Of a stretch of DNA of 64,000 bases, positions 1-8,325 are shown one piece after another (the stretch's first letter is position 1; every line of letters starts with the position of its first letter). A model generated the notes under the pieces. That model made no database searches and was not told the origin of the DNA. It worked only from the letters and a program-made list of their open reading frames with translations. Source of the stretch: Armatimonadetes bacterium UBA1398 (GTDB lineage: Bacteria > Armatimonadota > Zipacnadia > UBA1398); NCBI GenBank assembly GCA_002305165.1, contig DBQI01000014.1, positions 20,937-84,936 on the forward strand. Reading direction: 5' to 3'. Both the position numbers and the translations under genes were made by a program.

Positions 1-45
1 CGTGGATCCGGGCTTCCCTAACAGGCTAGGGTGAGGAGTAGAGCC

Positions 46-309
46 ATGTGTATCGCGATCCCGTGCCGTCTCGTAACGGTCGAGGACCTCTGGGGTGAGG
101 TGGAGATCGGCGAGTCACGGATGAAGGTGCGGTTGGACCTGCTTGAGGAGCCCGTGCCTGGCGAGTGGGTTCTGGTACATGCCGGCTTCGCCATAGAGCG
201 TCTGGACGAAGGCGAGGCGCTGGAGACGCTAGCCTTCGTGCGTGAGGCCGCCCGAGCAGCATTGGCGGCCGAAGGCACTGGCGAGACTGACGTCGATGAT
301 GGACGCTAG
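46..309 (+). CDS. hypC: HypC/HupF family hydrogenase maturation chaperone
   Basis: Small chaperone (87 residues) that, with HypD, carries the Fe(CN)2CO unit to the large subunit of NiFe hydrogenase. The start is set by the family N-terminus MCIAIP, whose Cys2 (after Met removal, the N-terminal Cys) binds HypD and the iron. A GAGGAG ribosome site lies just upstream of this ATG; an in-frame GTG/ATG start 15 bases earlier would bury the essential cysteine and is rejected. Length is normal for the family. It overlaps hypD by about 14 bases, so the two are translationally coupled. hypE, hypF and hydrogenase structural genes are not visible in the window; hypA and hypB lie 30 kb away. Confidence 0.93.
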   Translation: MCIAIPCRLVTVEDLWGEVEIGESRMKVRLDLLEEPVPGEWVLVHAGFAIERLDEGEALETLAFVREAARAALAAEGTGETDVDDGR

Positions 310-1378
310 CGCACTGCGCGATGCGGGCCTGGGCCGCACGATCGCCGAGGACATCGCCCGCTTATCTCGACAGCCTCTGAAGCTGATGGAGGTATGCGGG
401 AGTCATTCCCACACCATCGTCCGGTACGGCATCCGTGAACTGCTTCCCCCGACGATCGAACTCGTCCCCGGCCCCGGTTGCCCGGTGTGCGTGGCGCCCC
501 AGGAGGAGATCGACCTGGCGATCGACCTGGCCCGCCGACCCGAGGTCGTGGTGACTACCTTCGGTGACCTGGTTCGGGTGCCTGGCACCAACGGAAGCAT
601 GGCAGAGGTCAGGGCTGAGGGAGGTGATGTGCGCATCGTCCTGTCGCCCATGGATGCGCTGGAGACCGCGAGGCGGGAACCGGAGCGACTGGTCGTGTTC
701 GTCGCCATCGGCTTCGAGACGACCGCGCCAGGAGTGGCCGCGACGCTGCGGGCTGCCGCTGACGATGGGGTCACCAACCTCGCGCTGCTGATTGCCCACA
801 AGACGATGCCCGCGCCAATGAGGGCCCTGGTGGCGGGAGGCGAGTGCGGTGTGCAGGGGTTCATCTGTCCAGGTCATGTCAGCGCGATCATCGGTTCTGA
901 GGCCTATCGATTCCTCGCCGATGACTACGGTGTGGCCTGCGCGGTTGCCGGCTTCGAGCCTCTCGATGTCCTCCTGGCGGTTCGCGGCCTAGTGATCCAG
1001 CACGAGGCCGGCAAGCCTACCGTGGATGTCGAGTACGCTCGCGCCGTGCGGCCTGATGGGAATCAGCGCGCCCTATCCGTGCTCCTGGAGGTATTCGAGC
1101 CCGTCGATGCGCGCTGGAGAGGTCTGGGAGAGATCCCGGACAGCGGGCTGCGGCTTCGGGCTCCTTACGCCGAGTTCGACGTGGAATCCCGACTCGGGAT
1201 CCAGCGCATCCCCGCGGATCCCCACCCTGCCTGTCGGTGTGGGGACATCCTGCGGGGCGTCCTGGCGCCTCCCAAGTGCCCAGCTTTCGGCCGGACATGC
1301 ACGCCCGACCGTCCTCTGGGGCCGTGCATGGTCTCCAGCGAGGGAGCGTGCGCGGCGGAATGGCAGTACAGGCCCTGA
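296..1378 (+). CDS. hypD: Hydrogenase formation protein HypD
   Basis: Iron-sulfur scaffold protein on which, with HypC, the Fe(CN)2CO cofactor of NiFe hydrogenase is assembled. Family signatures are clear: MEVCGSHSHTIVRYG near the N-terminus, PGPGCPVCVAP, GFETTAP, CGVQGFICPGHVS, and a C-terminal cysteine cluster (CRCGDILRG, PKCPAFGRTCTP, GPCMVSSEGAC) that carries the 4Fe-4S cluster. About 360 residues, full length. Two adjacent ATG codons (296 and 299) can start it; both overlap the end of hypC. No hypE follows: the next gene is on the other strand. Confidence 0.94.
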   Translation: MMDASALRDAGLGRTIAEDIARLSRQPLKLMEVCGSHSHTIVRYGIRELLPPTIELVPGPGCPVCVAPQEEIDLAIDLARRPEVVVTTFGDLVRVPGTNGSMAEVRAEGGDVRIVLSPMDALETARREPERLVVFVAIGFETTAPGVAATLRAAADDGVTNLALLIAHKTMPAPMRALVAGGECGVQGFICPGHVSAIIGSEAYRFLADDYGVACAVAGFEPLDVLLAVRGLVIQHEAGKPTVDVEYARAVRPDGNQRALSVLLEVFEPVDARWRGLGEIPDSGLRLRAPYAEFDVESRLGIQRIPADPHPACRCGDILRGVLAPPKCPAFGRTCTPDRPLGPCMVSSEGACAAEWQYRP

Positions 1379-1422
1379 CCGACTGCGTTCGGGGTCACTG
1401 CTGCCCCTCGACGAAGCCCGGC

Positions 1423-2382
1423 CTACGGTGCATAGACCTTGGCACTCGGATCGCCTTCGGGCAAGGGGCTGGCCTGGGCGAACTCCACTGCCTCCGAGAT
1501 CAGGTTCCTGGCGTCCTCCTCGACTGCAGCGAGTTCACTCTCCGAGGCGTGGCCCTGCTCCAGGAGTAGGGCGCGGAAGCGCAGGATCGGGTCGCGACGG
1601 CGAGCGGCGGCTTCCTCCTCCTCCGTCCGATACTCCCGCTTGTCTGACTTGGAGTGACCAAGGAACCGGTAGGTCCGGCAATCGATGAGGGTTGGGCCCT
1701 CCCCGCCCCTGGCCCGAGCTGCCGCCGTGGCGACAGCGTCACGCACCGCCAACAGATCATTCCCGTCGACCTCGACGCCCGGCATGCCGTAGGCCGCGGC
1801 GCGTTCGGCAATGGATGACACGGCGGAATGGCTCCGCAGCGGCGTTGACATGGCATATAGGTTGTTTTCGCAGAAGTAGACGATGGGCAGCGTCCAGAGC
1901 GACCCCATGTTCAGGGCCTCGTGGAAGGCGCCCTGCGCCGTGGCGCCGTCACCGAAGAAGGAGACGACCACGCGCCCTGTGTTCTGCAGCTTCGCGGACA
2001 GGGCTGCGCCCGTAGCCACTGGGATGCCGCCGCCCGTTATGCCGTTGGAGCCCAGGAAACCTATGTCCCATCCGGCCATGTGCTGACTGCCGCCGCGACC
2101 GCCCGCGTAGCCGGTGGCTCGCCCGAAGAGCTCGGCCATCACCCGCCTGGGGTCTCCGCCCTTCGCGAGGAAGTGGCCGTGCCCGCGGTGCGTCGAGTTG
2201 ATCTGATCATCAGCGCGGAGAGCCGCACATGCGCCTACTGCGGCCGCTTCCTGGCCCACGCACAAGTGGCAGGTTCCTCGAATGAGGCTCCGCCCGAAGA
2301 GGTCGTCGAGCGCCTCCTCGAAGTGCCGGATCACCCACATCGCGCGGAGGTAGCCCAGTAGCACGGACGGCTGCTCGCTCAT
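1423..2382 (-). CDS. Thiamine-diphosphate-dependent dehydrogenase E1 alpha subunit
   Basis: Resembles the alpha subunit of pyruvate/acetoin/branched-chain 2-oxoacid dehydrogenase E1. The thiamine diphosphate motif is seen as GDGATAQGAFHEALN followed by CENN, preceded by GHGHFLAKGGD and GGRGGSQHM loops typical of E1 alpha. 319 residues, near the lower end of normal. The chosen ATG overlaps the stop of the upstream ketosynthase-like gene (ATGA), so the two form a pair. No E1 beta, E2 or E3 gene is adjacent, so the partner must be encoded elsewhere or the protein has another role. Substrate cannot be told from sequence alone; the context suggests acyl metabolism. Confidence 0.85.
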   Translation of the reverse strand: MSEQPSVLLGYLRAMWVIRHFEEALDDLFGRSLIRGTCHLCVGQEAAAVGACAALRADDQINSTHRGHGHFLAKGGDPRRVMAELFGRATGYAGGRGGSQHMAGWDIGFLGSNGITGGGIPVATGAALSAKLQNTGRVVVSFFGDGATAQGAFHEALNMGSLWTLPIVYFCENNLYAMSTPLRSHSAVSSIAERAAAYGMPGVEVDGNDLLAVRDAVATAAARARGGEGPTLIDCRTYRFLGHSKSDKREYRTEEEEAAARRRDPILRFRALLLEQGHASESELAAVEEDARNLISEAVEFAQASPLPEGDPSAKVYAP

Positions 2383-3473
2383 ATGGCGCCTCCTCTTTGG
2401 ACGAGGGCCGCGCCCGCATGGAGCGGCCCGAGAGCGCCCACTAACGCTGACTCCCCTGGCTGGAGTAGGTGCAGCGCCAGGCCCACGGCGACGGGCGCGG
2501 CGGCGCCGAAGAGCTCCCCGACGGTGTCCGCCAGCCGAACCTGCCACGGAAGGGACGTCGCCAACCCCAGCCGCTCTAATGCCTCGCGCTCCGCCGCGAC
2601 GAGCGGCGCATACCCGTTCGCGGGGGAGAGGTAGAGGTTGGGCTTGGTCCCGCCTAGCGCCTCGCAGATCGCCCACTCGTAGGCCGCCGACGGATCCGTT
2701 GCCACGCGCGTTACTGCCGCAGAGAGCGTCCCCATCCCCTCAGCGCCGCGTCGCGCCGCCTCTTCTGGAGCCTCCAGGAACAGCGCGCCGCCTCCCTCGC
2801 CCGGCACAAGCCCCTCGTGGGACCCAACCGCTTCTGGACTCTCCGCCATCGAAACGTAACCCGCCTCTGCGAGACCGCGGTAGAGCATCTCGCTCAGAGC
2901 CTCTGAGCCCCCGGCAAGCATTGCTCGCGCCGCGCCTGTGGCGATCGAGAGCATGGCCGCCTCCAGGGCAGCCATGCCGCTCACCCACCCCGCGCACACC
3001 GTATGGTTGGGCCCCCTCATGCTCCATTCGATCGCGGCGAGGCTGGGCGCGGCGTTGATGTAGGCGTTGGTGAAGCCGATGGGGTTCACATAGCGCGCCC
3101 CCTTCTCGGCGAGACGCTCCGAGTACTCCTCGACACTGCGTGTCGGTCCGAAGCTTGTGCCGTAGGCGATGCCGATGGCGTCGGCGTCGATGTGAGCCTG
3201 TGGAGCGCCGGCCGCGTCCAGCGCATACCGGCAGGCGGCCATGAAGTGCGACTGGGCGGGATCGAGGCGGCTCTTCCTACTCTCCAGCACTGTGGACAGG
3301 TCGTAGTCATCCACCTCGCAGGCCACTACTGGGCCGTCCTCTGGGGGCTCGAACCGCGTGACCCAGTCCACATGGCTGGTCTCCCCGACTACCGAGCGGC
3401 TCAGGTCGTAGAACGTGTGCCCCGACGCACAGACAACCCCTGCCCCCGTGATCGTCGCCTTGTAGCTCGGCAC
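2379..3473 (-). CDS. Ketosynthase-like protein lacking both catalytic histidines
   Basis: 364-residue beta-ketoacyl-ACP synthase fold protein. The nucleophile region is recognisable (HTVCAGWVSGMAALE, Cys160) and so is the GEG loop (GLVPGEGGGALFLE, about 222-234). Where condensing KAS I/II enzymes have the two catalytic histidines (NAHGT and GHLLGAAG) this protein reads SPANGYAP (283-290) and GELFGAAAP (319-327), so neither His is present. It may be a chain-length-factor-like partner, a non-condensing acyltransferase, or a diverged enzyme. GTG start with a GGAGGAGG site 8 bases upstream. It is first in a two-gene unit with the E1 alpha gene. No acyl carrier protein is nearby. Confidence 0.75.
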   Translation of the reverse strand: MPSYKATITGAGVVCASGHTFYDLSRSVVGETSHVDWVTRFEPPEDGPVVACEVDDYDLSTVLESRKSRLDPAQSHFMAACRYALDAAGAPQAHIDADAIGIAYGTSFGPTRSVEEYSERLAEKGARYVNPIGFTNAYINAAPSLAAIEWSMRGPNHTVCAGWVSGMAALEAAMLSIATGAARAMLAGGSEALSEMLYRGLAEAGYVSMAESPEAVGSHEGLVPGEGGGALFLEAPEEAARRGAEGMGTLSAAVTRVATDPSAAYEWAICEALGGTKPNLYLSPANGYAPLVAAEREALERLGLATSLPWQVRLADTVGELFGAAAPVAVGLALHLLQPGESALVGALGPLHAGAALVQRGGAI

Positions 3474-3506
3474 TGGACGAGCCTCCTCCGCCTATCGGGA
3501 CCCAGT

Positions 3507-3519
3507 GTGCGTTACGCAC
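3507..3519. promoter_or_regulatory. Perfect 13-base dyad in a divergent intergenic region
   Basis: GTGCGT-T-ACGCAC is a perfect inverted repeat around one central base. It lies between the divergent ketosynthase-like gene (start 3473, reverse) and the sugar transferase (start 3593, forward), where an operator would be expected. No regulator gene is adjacent, so the ligand and protein are unknown. Confidence 0.35.
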
Positions 3520-3592
3520 GGCGTCGATTCAAGGACTTGGTAAGGGGGGCAAGAAGATGCAGTGATCGATACTTTGCTCCCCGGAGGCGTCG

Positions 3593-5131
3593 ATGGCAAA
3601 GCACAGGTCGGGCCGGCAGCGGCCTGGCCGCGATCCCGTCGGTCCCTCTAATGGCGTCCGGCGACGCAGCGATTCGGTAGTTCGAGCCGCCTACCGCACC
3701 TTCGCTGTGTGCTTGGACATAGCGGCGATCTACGCCTCTTACAACCTTGCCACTCGGTTCCTCCCTGGCATCGATGCGTCGGACCTCACCGCTCACGCCA
3801 GCTGGTATTGGGACTGCGTGGCGCTCGCTGTTGCTTGGCTCGCTGGCCTTAGCTTGCTCGATCTCTACTCGCCGCGCCATTGGCGTCGTTTCGCTTACGC
3901 GTGGCCGAGGGCCGTCTTCGCGACCGGCGCTGCCACTGTCGGCGGCGTGGGGCTCCTAGAACTCGTCACGAATCTACCGGACCACGTCCTCTACGCGGGC
4001 CTGATCGCGAGCCAGATCTTTGCCGTGCTCGCATCGGTGCACCGGGCTCTCCTCTACCGGGTGGTGCCACGGCGAGCCATCGAACGGCGACTGCTCTTGA
4101 TTGGCGACGCGCCAGGAACCATGGAACTGAGGGAGGCCCTGCGGTGTCCGGAGGATCCGCTCATGCGCTACATCGGCCTCGTCGCGCTGACGGACGCCCC
4201 CGTCGACGCGGAGCGACTGGGACCCGTGTTTCGTCCCGATGACCTCAAGAGCATCATTGAGAGGTACGCGGTCACCGACGTGGTGTTCGCCCACGGGCAG
4301 GCGGTCCCGGAACGCGTGGCGAGGGCGCTCGCCAACGCTCGGCGCGGTGTCAGGACTCCGCGCTTCGAGGATGCCTATGGGGATGCCACGGGCAGGGCGG
4401 CCATCTTCTGCGTGGGACGCGATGAGTGGCTCTCGAACGTGCGCTGGGTAGAGTCGAACCTCTACGCCACCAAGGTGAAGCGCGTCCTCGATGTGCTGGT
4501 GTCTCTGGTGCTCTTGCCACCAGCCGTCGTGCTCATCCTACTATGCGCTATCGCCACCAAGCTGGATAGCCCTGGCCCGGTGTTCTATACCCAGCGAAGG
4601 GTCGGCCATGGACAGCGCCTCTTCACCCTTGTGAAACTCCGCACGATGGTCGCCAGCCAGGACCGAGCACGACCGGGCGCAGAGGACGACGAGATAGAGG
4701 AAGACGCGCCACCCCTGCCCGACGACCCTCGGATCACCCGCGTGGGGCGGGTGCTGCGTGCCATCTCCCTGGATGAGCTACCTCAGTTGCTCCTCGTGCT
4801 CCGCGGAGAGATGAGCCTGGTGGGGCCACGTCCGGAACAGCCGCACTTGGTGGCGCGCTACGAGTCGGAGATACCGCTCTACAGTCAGCGGCACCTCGTA
4901 AGACCAGGCCTGACAGGCTGGGCGCAGGTTCGCCAGTCCTACAGCGAGTCCGTCACCGATGTGGTCTCCAAGGTGCAGTATGATCTCTACTACATCAGCA
5001 ACCTATCGATGCGCCTCGATGTGCTGGTCCTCATGAAGACCATCGGTCTGGTGATCCTGAACCCCAAGCGCCGAGTGCTGAAGCGCCGGAGGCCGTCGGG
5101 GCCGCCAGACCAAGGGGCCGTGGCTCCTTGA
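3593..5131 (+). CDS. Polyprenyl-phosphate glycosyl-1-phosphate transferase (exopolysaccharide initiating enzyme)
   Basis: Integral membrane enzyme that transfers a sugar-1-phosphate from a nucleotide sugar to undecaprenyl phosphate, the first step of a surface polysaccharide. The N-terminal half has several membrane segments and a CoA-binding-like domain (LLLIGDAPGTMELREAL). The C-terminal catalytic domain, from about residue 295, shows KRVLDVLVSLVLL, the signature DSPGPVFYTQRRVG, KLRTM, GPRPEQP and RPGLTGWAQVR. 512 residues, normal for the WbaP/CpsE type. GGAGG lies 6 bases before the ATG. The stop overlaps the TTG start of the next gene. No glycosyltransferase cluster follows, which is unusual. 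Confidence 0.92.
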   Translation: MAKHRSGRQRPGRDPVGPSNGVRRRSDSVVRAAYRTFAVCLDIAAIYASYNLATRFLPGIDASDLTAHASWYWDCVALAVAWLAGLSLLDLYSPRHWRRFAYAWPRAVFATGAATVGGVGLLELVTNLPDHVLYAGLIASQIFAVLASVHRALLYRVVPRRAIERRLLLIGDAPGTMELREALRCPEDPLMRYIGLVALTDAPVDAERLGPVFRPDDLKSIIERYAVTDVVFAHGQAVPERVARALANARRGVRTPRFEDAYGDATGRAAIFCVGRDEWLSNVRWVESNLYATKVKRVLDVLVSLVLLPPAVVLILLCAIATKLDSPGPVFYTQRRVGHGQRLFTLVKLRTMVASQDRARPGAEDDEIEEDAPPLPDDPRITRVGRVLRAISLDELPQLLLVLRGEMSLVGPRPEQPHLVARYESEIPLYSQRHLVRPGLTGWAQVRQSYSESVTDVVSKVQYDLYYISNLSMRLDVLVLMKTIGLVILNPKRRVLKRRRPSGPPDQGAVAP

Positions 5132-6471
5132 GGACCGGGCCCTCCTGCATAGCTTGGGCCGCCGTTATCGGAGGCCTGGTAGCCTCTGCTGCTTGGTCCA
5201 CCGAGATCTCCCGTGTTGGTTCTCTCATGTCTCAGGGACGGTACGCCCAGGCCTACGCAGAATCCTTGGGCTGGGGGCCGACGGCCTCCTTGCGGGGTGA
5301 CCAGGCCTACCTCCGCGCCCACGCTGCCTACCACGCTCTCGCCCTAGATGACGCCCGCCAGGCTGCCCAGAGGGCCAGATTCCTGGGCTGTGAGTCTCAC
5401 TCGGCGTCCTGGCTGCCGGTCAGTGAGATTGACCGGCGCGTGACCGCAGCGGAACGGTTGTTCGAAAAGGCTCTGTATGTCTCGGTATCCGAAGGGGCAA
5501 GTGGCTACACGATCTTCGTGAGCCGCGCCTCCGAGCTTGCGGATCACGTTGTGCGGCACGCAGCGGCCGCATACCAGGAGGCTTCCAAGCTCGCCCACGG
5601 CGCCGCTTCATGTCCGGCGTCGCTGCCGCCCCTACGGATCTACCTGTTCCGCTCGAACCACGACGCGAGGTCATTCCTCAGTGTATTGGGTTTGCACGCG
5701 CCCACAACGGGCTCCGCGGCGAGCCTGGGCATCGGCGTGCTTCTCTGGCAGGAGTCGGGAGGCCGCCCCAGCTACCCGTCTCCATACTCCTGCGGCGCTG
5801 TGCTCGCACATGAGGTCCTGCATGTCTTTCAGCGCTTCCGAGGCGTTGAGGGTGCCCCGCAGTGGCTCACGGAAGGCACGGCGCAGATCGCCGAAGACCT
5901 GGTGGACCCGAACCACCGCATACAGACGATGGCCGGCGCCATCCGGGCGTGCGAGTCCCATCCTCAGGCGCTGGCGTGGTCGCTCAGCAACGCAGAACAT
6001 TCGGGGTTCGAGCTCTACCCGGTGCATTATCTCCTCGCCCTTACCGTGATGGAGACATACGGGCCTCGAGCCCTTGGAGCGCTGATGGCCAGGACATCCA
6101 CGCGGCCACAGGAACCGCTGACGGAGGCGCTGTGGACGACCCTCAGGACCACCCCGGAGGCACTGGTGTCGCGCGCGCAGGAGCTACTCGCATCGGAGGA
6201 GGCCGCGCGGGCGCTGGTCGAGCTCAGCCGCCTTGACCCAGGTTCCGAAGATGCGGCGCACGGCTTCCACGGTGCATCGGAGCGATGGCCCGGCGAGCCC
6301 TACCTTGCGTACGTGGCCGCCCGCTCCCTCGCCCATGTTGGCCGCTGCATGGAGGCGACCGCCCTGCTGAGCCGACTTGAGGACTGCGGCTACCGGGGGT
6401 GCGTGGATGGCACCACAGACGACCTTCGTAAGCTCCTGGAGGGGAGACGTGTCAATGATCGATCGGACTGA
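5128..6471 (+). CDS. Secreted gluzincin-like (HExxH) metallopeptidase-family protein
   Basis: 447-residue protein with an N-terminal signal-like hydrophobic segment (IAWAAVIGGLVASAAW). A zinc-peptidase motif HEVLHVFQ is at about residue 228, followed 20 residues later by WLTEGTAQIAE, the arrangement of the peptidase MA-like superfamily in which the second Glu is the third zinc ligand. The flanking helices look repeat-like (TPR-type), and the C-terminus (EPYLAYVAARSLAHVG) also resembles a TPR. The TTG start overlaps the sugar transferase stop (TTGA). It probably acts outside the cytoplasm; the substrate is unknown. A role in processing surface polymers or envelope proteins is inferred only from the neighbour. 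Confidence 0.7.
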   Translation: MRTGPSCIAWAAVIGGLVASAAWSTEISRVGSLMSQGRYAQAYAESLGWGPTASLRGDQAYLRAHAAYHALALDDARQAAQRARFLGCESHSASWLPVSEIDRRVTAAERLFEKALYVSVSEGASGYTIFVSRASELADHVVRHAAAAYQEASKLAHGAASCPASLPPLRIYLFRSNHDARSFLSVLGLHAPTTGSAASLGIGVLLWQESGGRPSYPSPYSCGAVLAHEVLHVFQRFRGVEGAPQWLTEGTAQIAEDLVDPNHRIQTMAGAIRACESHPQALAWSLSNAEHSGFELYPVHYLLALTVMETYGPRALGALMARTSTRPQEPLTEALWTTLRTTPEALVSRAQELLASEEAARALVELSRLDPGSEDAAHGFHGASERWPGEPYLAYVAARSLAHVGRCMEATALLSRLEDCGYRGCVDGTTDDLRKLLEGRRVNDRSD

Positions 6472-7195
6472 GCGCGACTTCCGCAGAGGCGTGGAGGACC
6501 TCAACCAACGCGGCGGCCGCACTCTGTCTCTGGTGGACCTCGTGCTGGCGAACACCCTGTCGTTGGAGCTCGCCGCGTACCTTGCCGGTCGTGTGAGCGA
6601 GGGGGCGTCGTTTTTGACCGCGGCTGTGCCGGGCGGGGCCGGGAAGACGACAGTAATGGCCGCGCTCATGGGAGCCATCCCCCAGGGCGAGCCACTCATT
6701 ACCGTCTCTCACGAAGGCACGCTTCGGACCCCGCTAACCGGGCGCGCGACATGGCTGGTCCACGAGATTCAGGACGGGCCCTACTACGGTTACCTCTGGG
6801 GAGGCGGTGTAGCCTCTTACTTCGAGAAACTCCTCCACGGTGGCCGAATCGTCTCCTGCCTGCATGCTGATGACATGCAGCAGCTTCGAGCGATCCTCAT
6901 CTCCCCTCCGAACAGTGTGCTGCCGGAGCTCCTCCTGGGGGTGGAGCTGGTCCTATTCCTGCGCATGTTCCGGGGCGTGAACGGAACGGCTCGCCGGGTG
7001 GCGTCCGTGCACGCGCCTCTGGACGACGCTCACCGCGAGGTGTGCCACTGGGATCCCCAGAGCGACACGCACCGGTGGCTGATGGACTCGGATCGGAGTA
7101 GCGCCACTACGACGCGTGCACTGCGCGTCCTGTCTGACCTGCTCGATGATGGGGTGCGCGACTGGTCGACAGTGAGAGAGGCGTTGAGTGGGTAG
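6455..7195 (+). CDS. P-loop ATPase, small secretion-ATPase-like (PilT/VirB11/CpaF-related)
   Basis: 246-residue protein with a Walker A motif PGGAGKTT at about residues 58-65. Two later stretches match the boxes of type II/IV secretion ATPases in spacing: LVHEIQD, in the place of the GEIRD Walker B/Asp box, and GGRIVSCLHADDMQQL, in the place of the His box (TTLHAN). It lacks the N-terminal domain of full-size PilT/CpaF proteins, so it is either a reduced relative or a distinct family. Translation may start at ATG 6455 or at GTG 6449, both inside the end of the metallopeptidase gene; a GGAGGGG site is just upstream. No pilin or secretion genes are adjacent. Confidence 0.6.
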   Translation: MIDRTERDFRRGVEDLNQRGGRTLSLVDLVLANTLSLELAAYLAGRVSEGASFLTAAVPGGAGKTTVMAALMGAIPQGEPLITVSHEGTLRTPLTGRATWLVHEIQDGPYYGYLWGGGVASYFEKLLHGGRIVSCLHADDMQQLRAILISPPNSVLPELLLGVELVLFLRMFRGVNGTARRVASVHAPLDDAHREVCHWDPQSDTHRWLMDSDRSSATTTRALRVLSDLLDDGVRDWSTVREALSG

Positions 7196-7439
7196 ACAGT
7201 GCGCGTGACGCGCTATAGCAGGTATCGCCCCCTGCGGTAGGCGAATAGCGATTCAGATGGAGGATCCCGCGCCCCGGGGGCTAATCATCGATTGGCTCTA
7301 ACCTCAACCAGGTGAGTTCAGCCGTCGAAGCGCCAGGTATGCTCGGGTGCAGGGTTGTAGCGTGTACGGCGCGAGTGTTGTGGCTCGACCTTGTCGGCCG
7401 GAACGGCTGGCATGACCCAATAAGGAGGGCATGGATCGC

Positions 7440-8012
7440 ATGGCCCAGATGACTGAGATCCGTTGGCACGGTAGAGGCGGCCAGGGCGCGAAGACCGCCG
7501 CCTACCTACTCGCCGAGGCCGTGATGGGGGATGACGCCTACATTCAGGCATTCCCCGAGTACGGTCCCGAGCGCATGGGCGCGCCCGTGCGCGCCTTTGT
7601 CCGCATCAGTAAGACCCCAATTCGCATGCACTGCCCCGTCTTGAGCCCCGATATTGTGGTCGTTCTCGACCCCACCCTGATGAAGGCCGTCGACGTGACG
7701 GAGGGTGTGCCTGAGGACGCCGTCTTCATCATCAACTCCACGGAGGGTCCAGCCGAGGTACGGCAGCAGCTGGGCATCAACACGGGGCGTGTCTATACCG
7801 TGCCGGCGCTGAAGATCGCTATGGAGACCATCAAGCGGCCCATCCCTAACACGGTCATGCTGGGTGCCTTTGCGAAGGCGACCGGCTTGCTCGACGTGGA
7901 CGCACTGAAGGAGCGCGTACGTGCCCAACTGGGCTCGAAGCTCCGCCCAGACGTCATCCAAGGCAATATGGACGCTATCGACCGCGCCGCTCAGGAGGTG
8001 CAAGAGGGTTGA
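7440..8012 (+). CDS. porG: 2-oxoacid:ferredoxin oxidoreductase, gamma subunit
   Basis: Gamma subunit of a four-subunit pyruvate (or 2-oxoacid):ferredoxin oxidoreductase, which interconverts pyruvate plus CoA with acetyl-CoA, CO2 and reduced ferredoxin. The family start MTEIRWHGRGGQGAKTA and the motif FPEYGPERMGAPVRAF are clear. An AGGAGG at 7423-7428 is only 2 bases from ATG 7431 but 11 bases from ATG 7440, so 7440 is preferred; 7431 remains possible. The 244-base leader upstream holds no recognisable riboswitch. The stop overlaps the TTG start of the delta subunit. Confidence 0.92.
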   Translation: MAQMTEIRWHGRGGQGAKTAAYLLAEAVMGDDAYIQAFPEYGPERMGAPVRAFVRISKTPIRMHCPVLSPDIVVVLDPTLMKAVDVTEGVPEDAVFIINSTEGPAEVRQQLGINTGRVYTVPALKIAMETIKRPIPNTVMLGAFAKATGLLDVDALKERVRAQLGSKLRPDVIQGNMDAIDRAAQEVQEG

Positions 8013-8302
8013 GCAAGATAAGGCCAGACGCAAGCTGGAAGGAACTCCCCGAGGGCGGCATCATCCCGGAAGGCGGCACGAGCGCCACTTTCAAGACGGG
8101 TGACTGGCGCAGTGAGAGGCCGGTATGGAATGGCGAGAGCTGCATCCATTGCCTCACGTGCTGGATCAACTGCCCCGATAGCTCGATCCTGGTTGTCGAC
8201 CAGAAGATGACAGGCATCGACTACGATCACTGTAAGGGCTGCGGCATATGCGCGTCGGTCTGCCCGCCCAAGGTCAACGCTATCACTATGGTGACCGAGT
8301 AG
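8009..8302 (+). CDS. porD: 2-oxoacid:ferredoxin oxidoreductase, delta (ferredoxin-like) subunit
   Basis: 97-residue iron-sulfur subunit with two 4Fe-4S motifs, CIHCLTCWINCP and CKGCGICASVCP, which pass electrons from the thiamine centre to soluble ferredoxin. The TTG start at 8009 overlaps the gamma-subunit stop and is preceded by AGGAGG at 7993-7998. Position between gamma and alpha matches the usual gamma-delta-alpha-beta order. Confidence 0.92.
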   Translation: MSKIRPDASWKELPEGGIIPEGGTSATFKTGDWRSERPVWNGESCIHCLTCWINCPDSSILVVDQKMTGIDYDHCKGCGICASVCPPKVNAITMVTE

Positions 8303-8325
8303 AAGAAGGGGAGTCGGCTAGACCC

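Noticed and set aside
1026..1688. A 220-codon forward frame across the hypD end and the E1 alpha gene
   Set aside because: It is in another frame of hypD with no recognisable domains; codon use fits the real hypD frame.
7196..7439. A regulatory RNA or small gene before the por operon
   Set aside because: I found no riboswitch core, tRNA pattern or coding frame with a good start; only minor inverted repeats such as GCCG-GAA-CGGC near 7402-7412.
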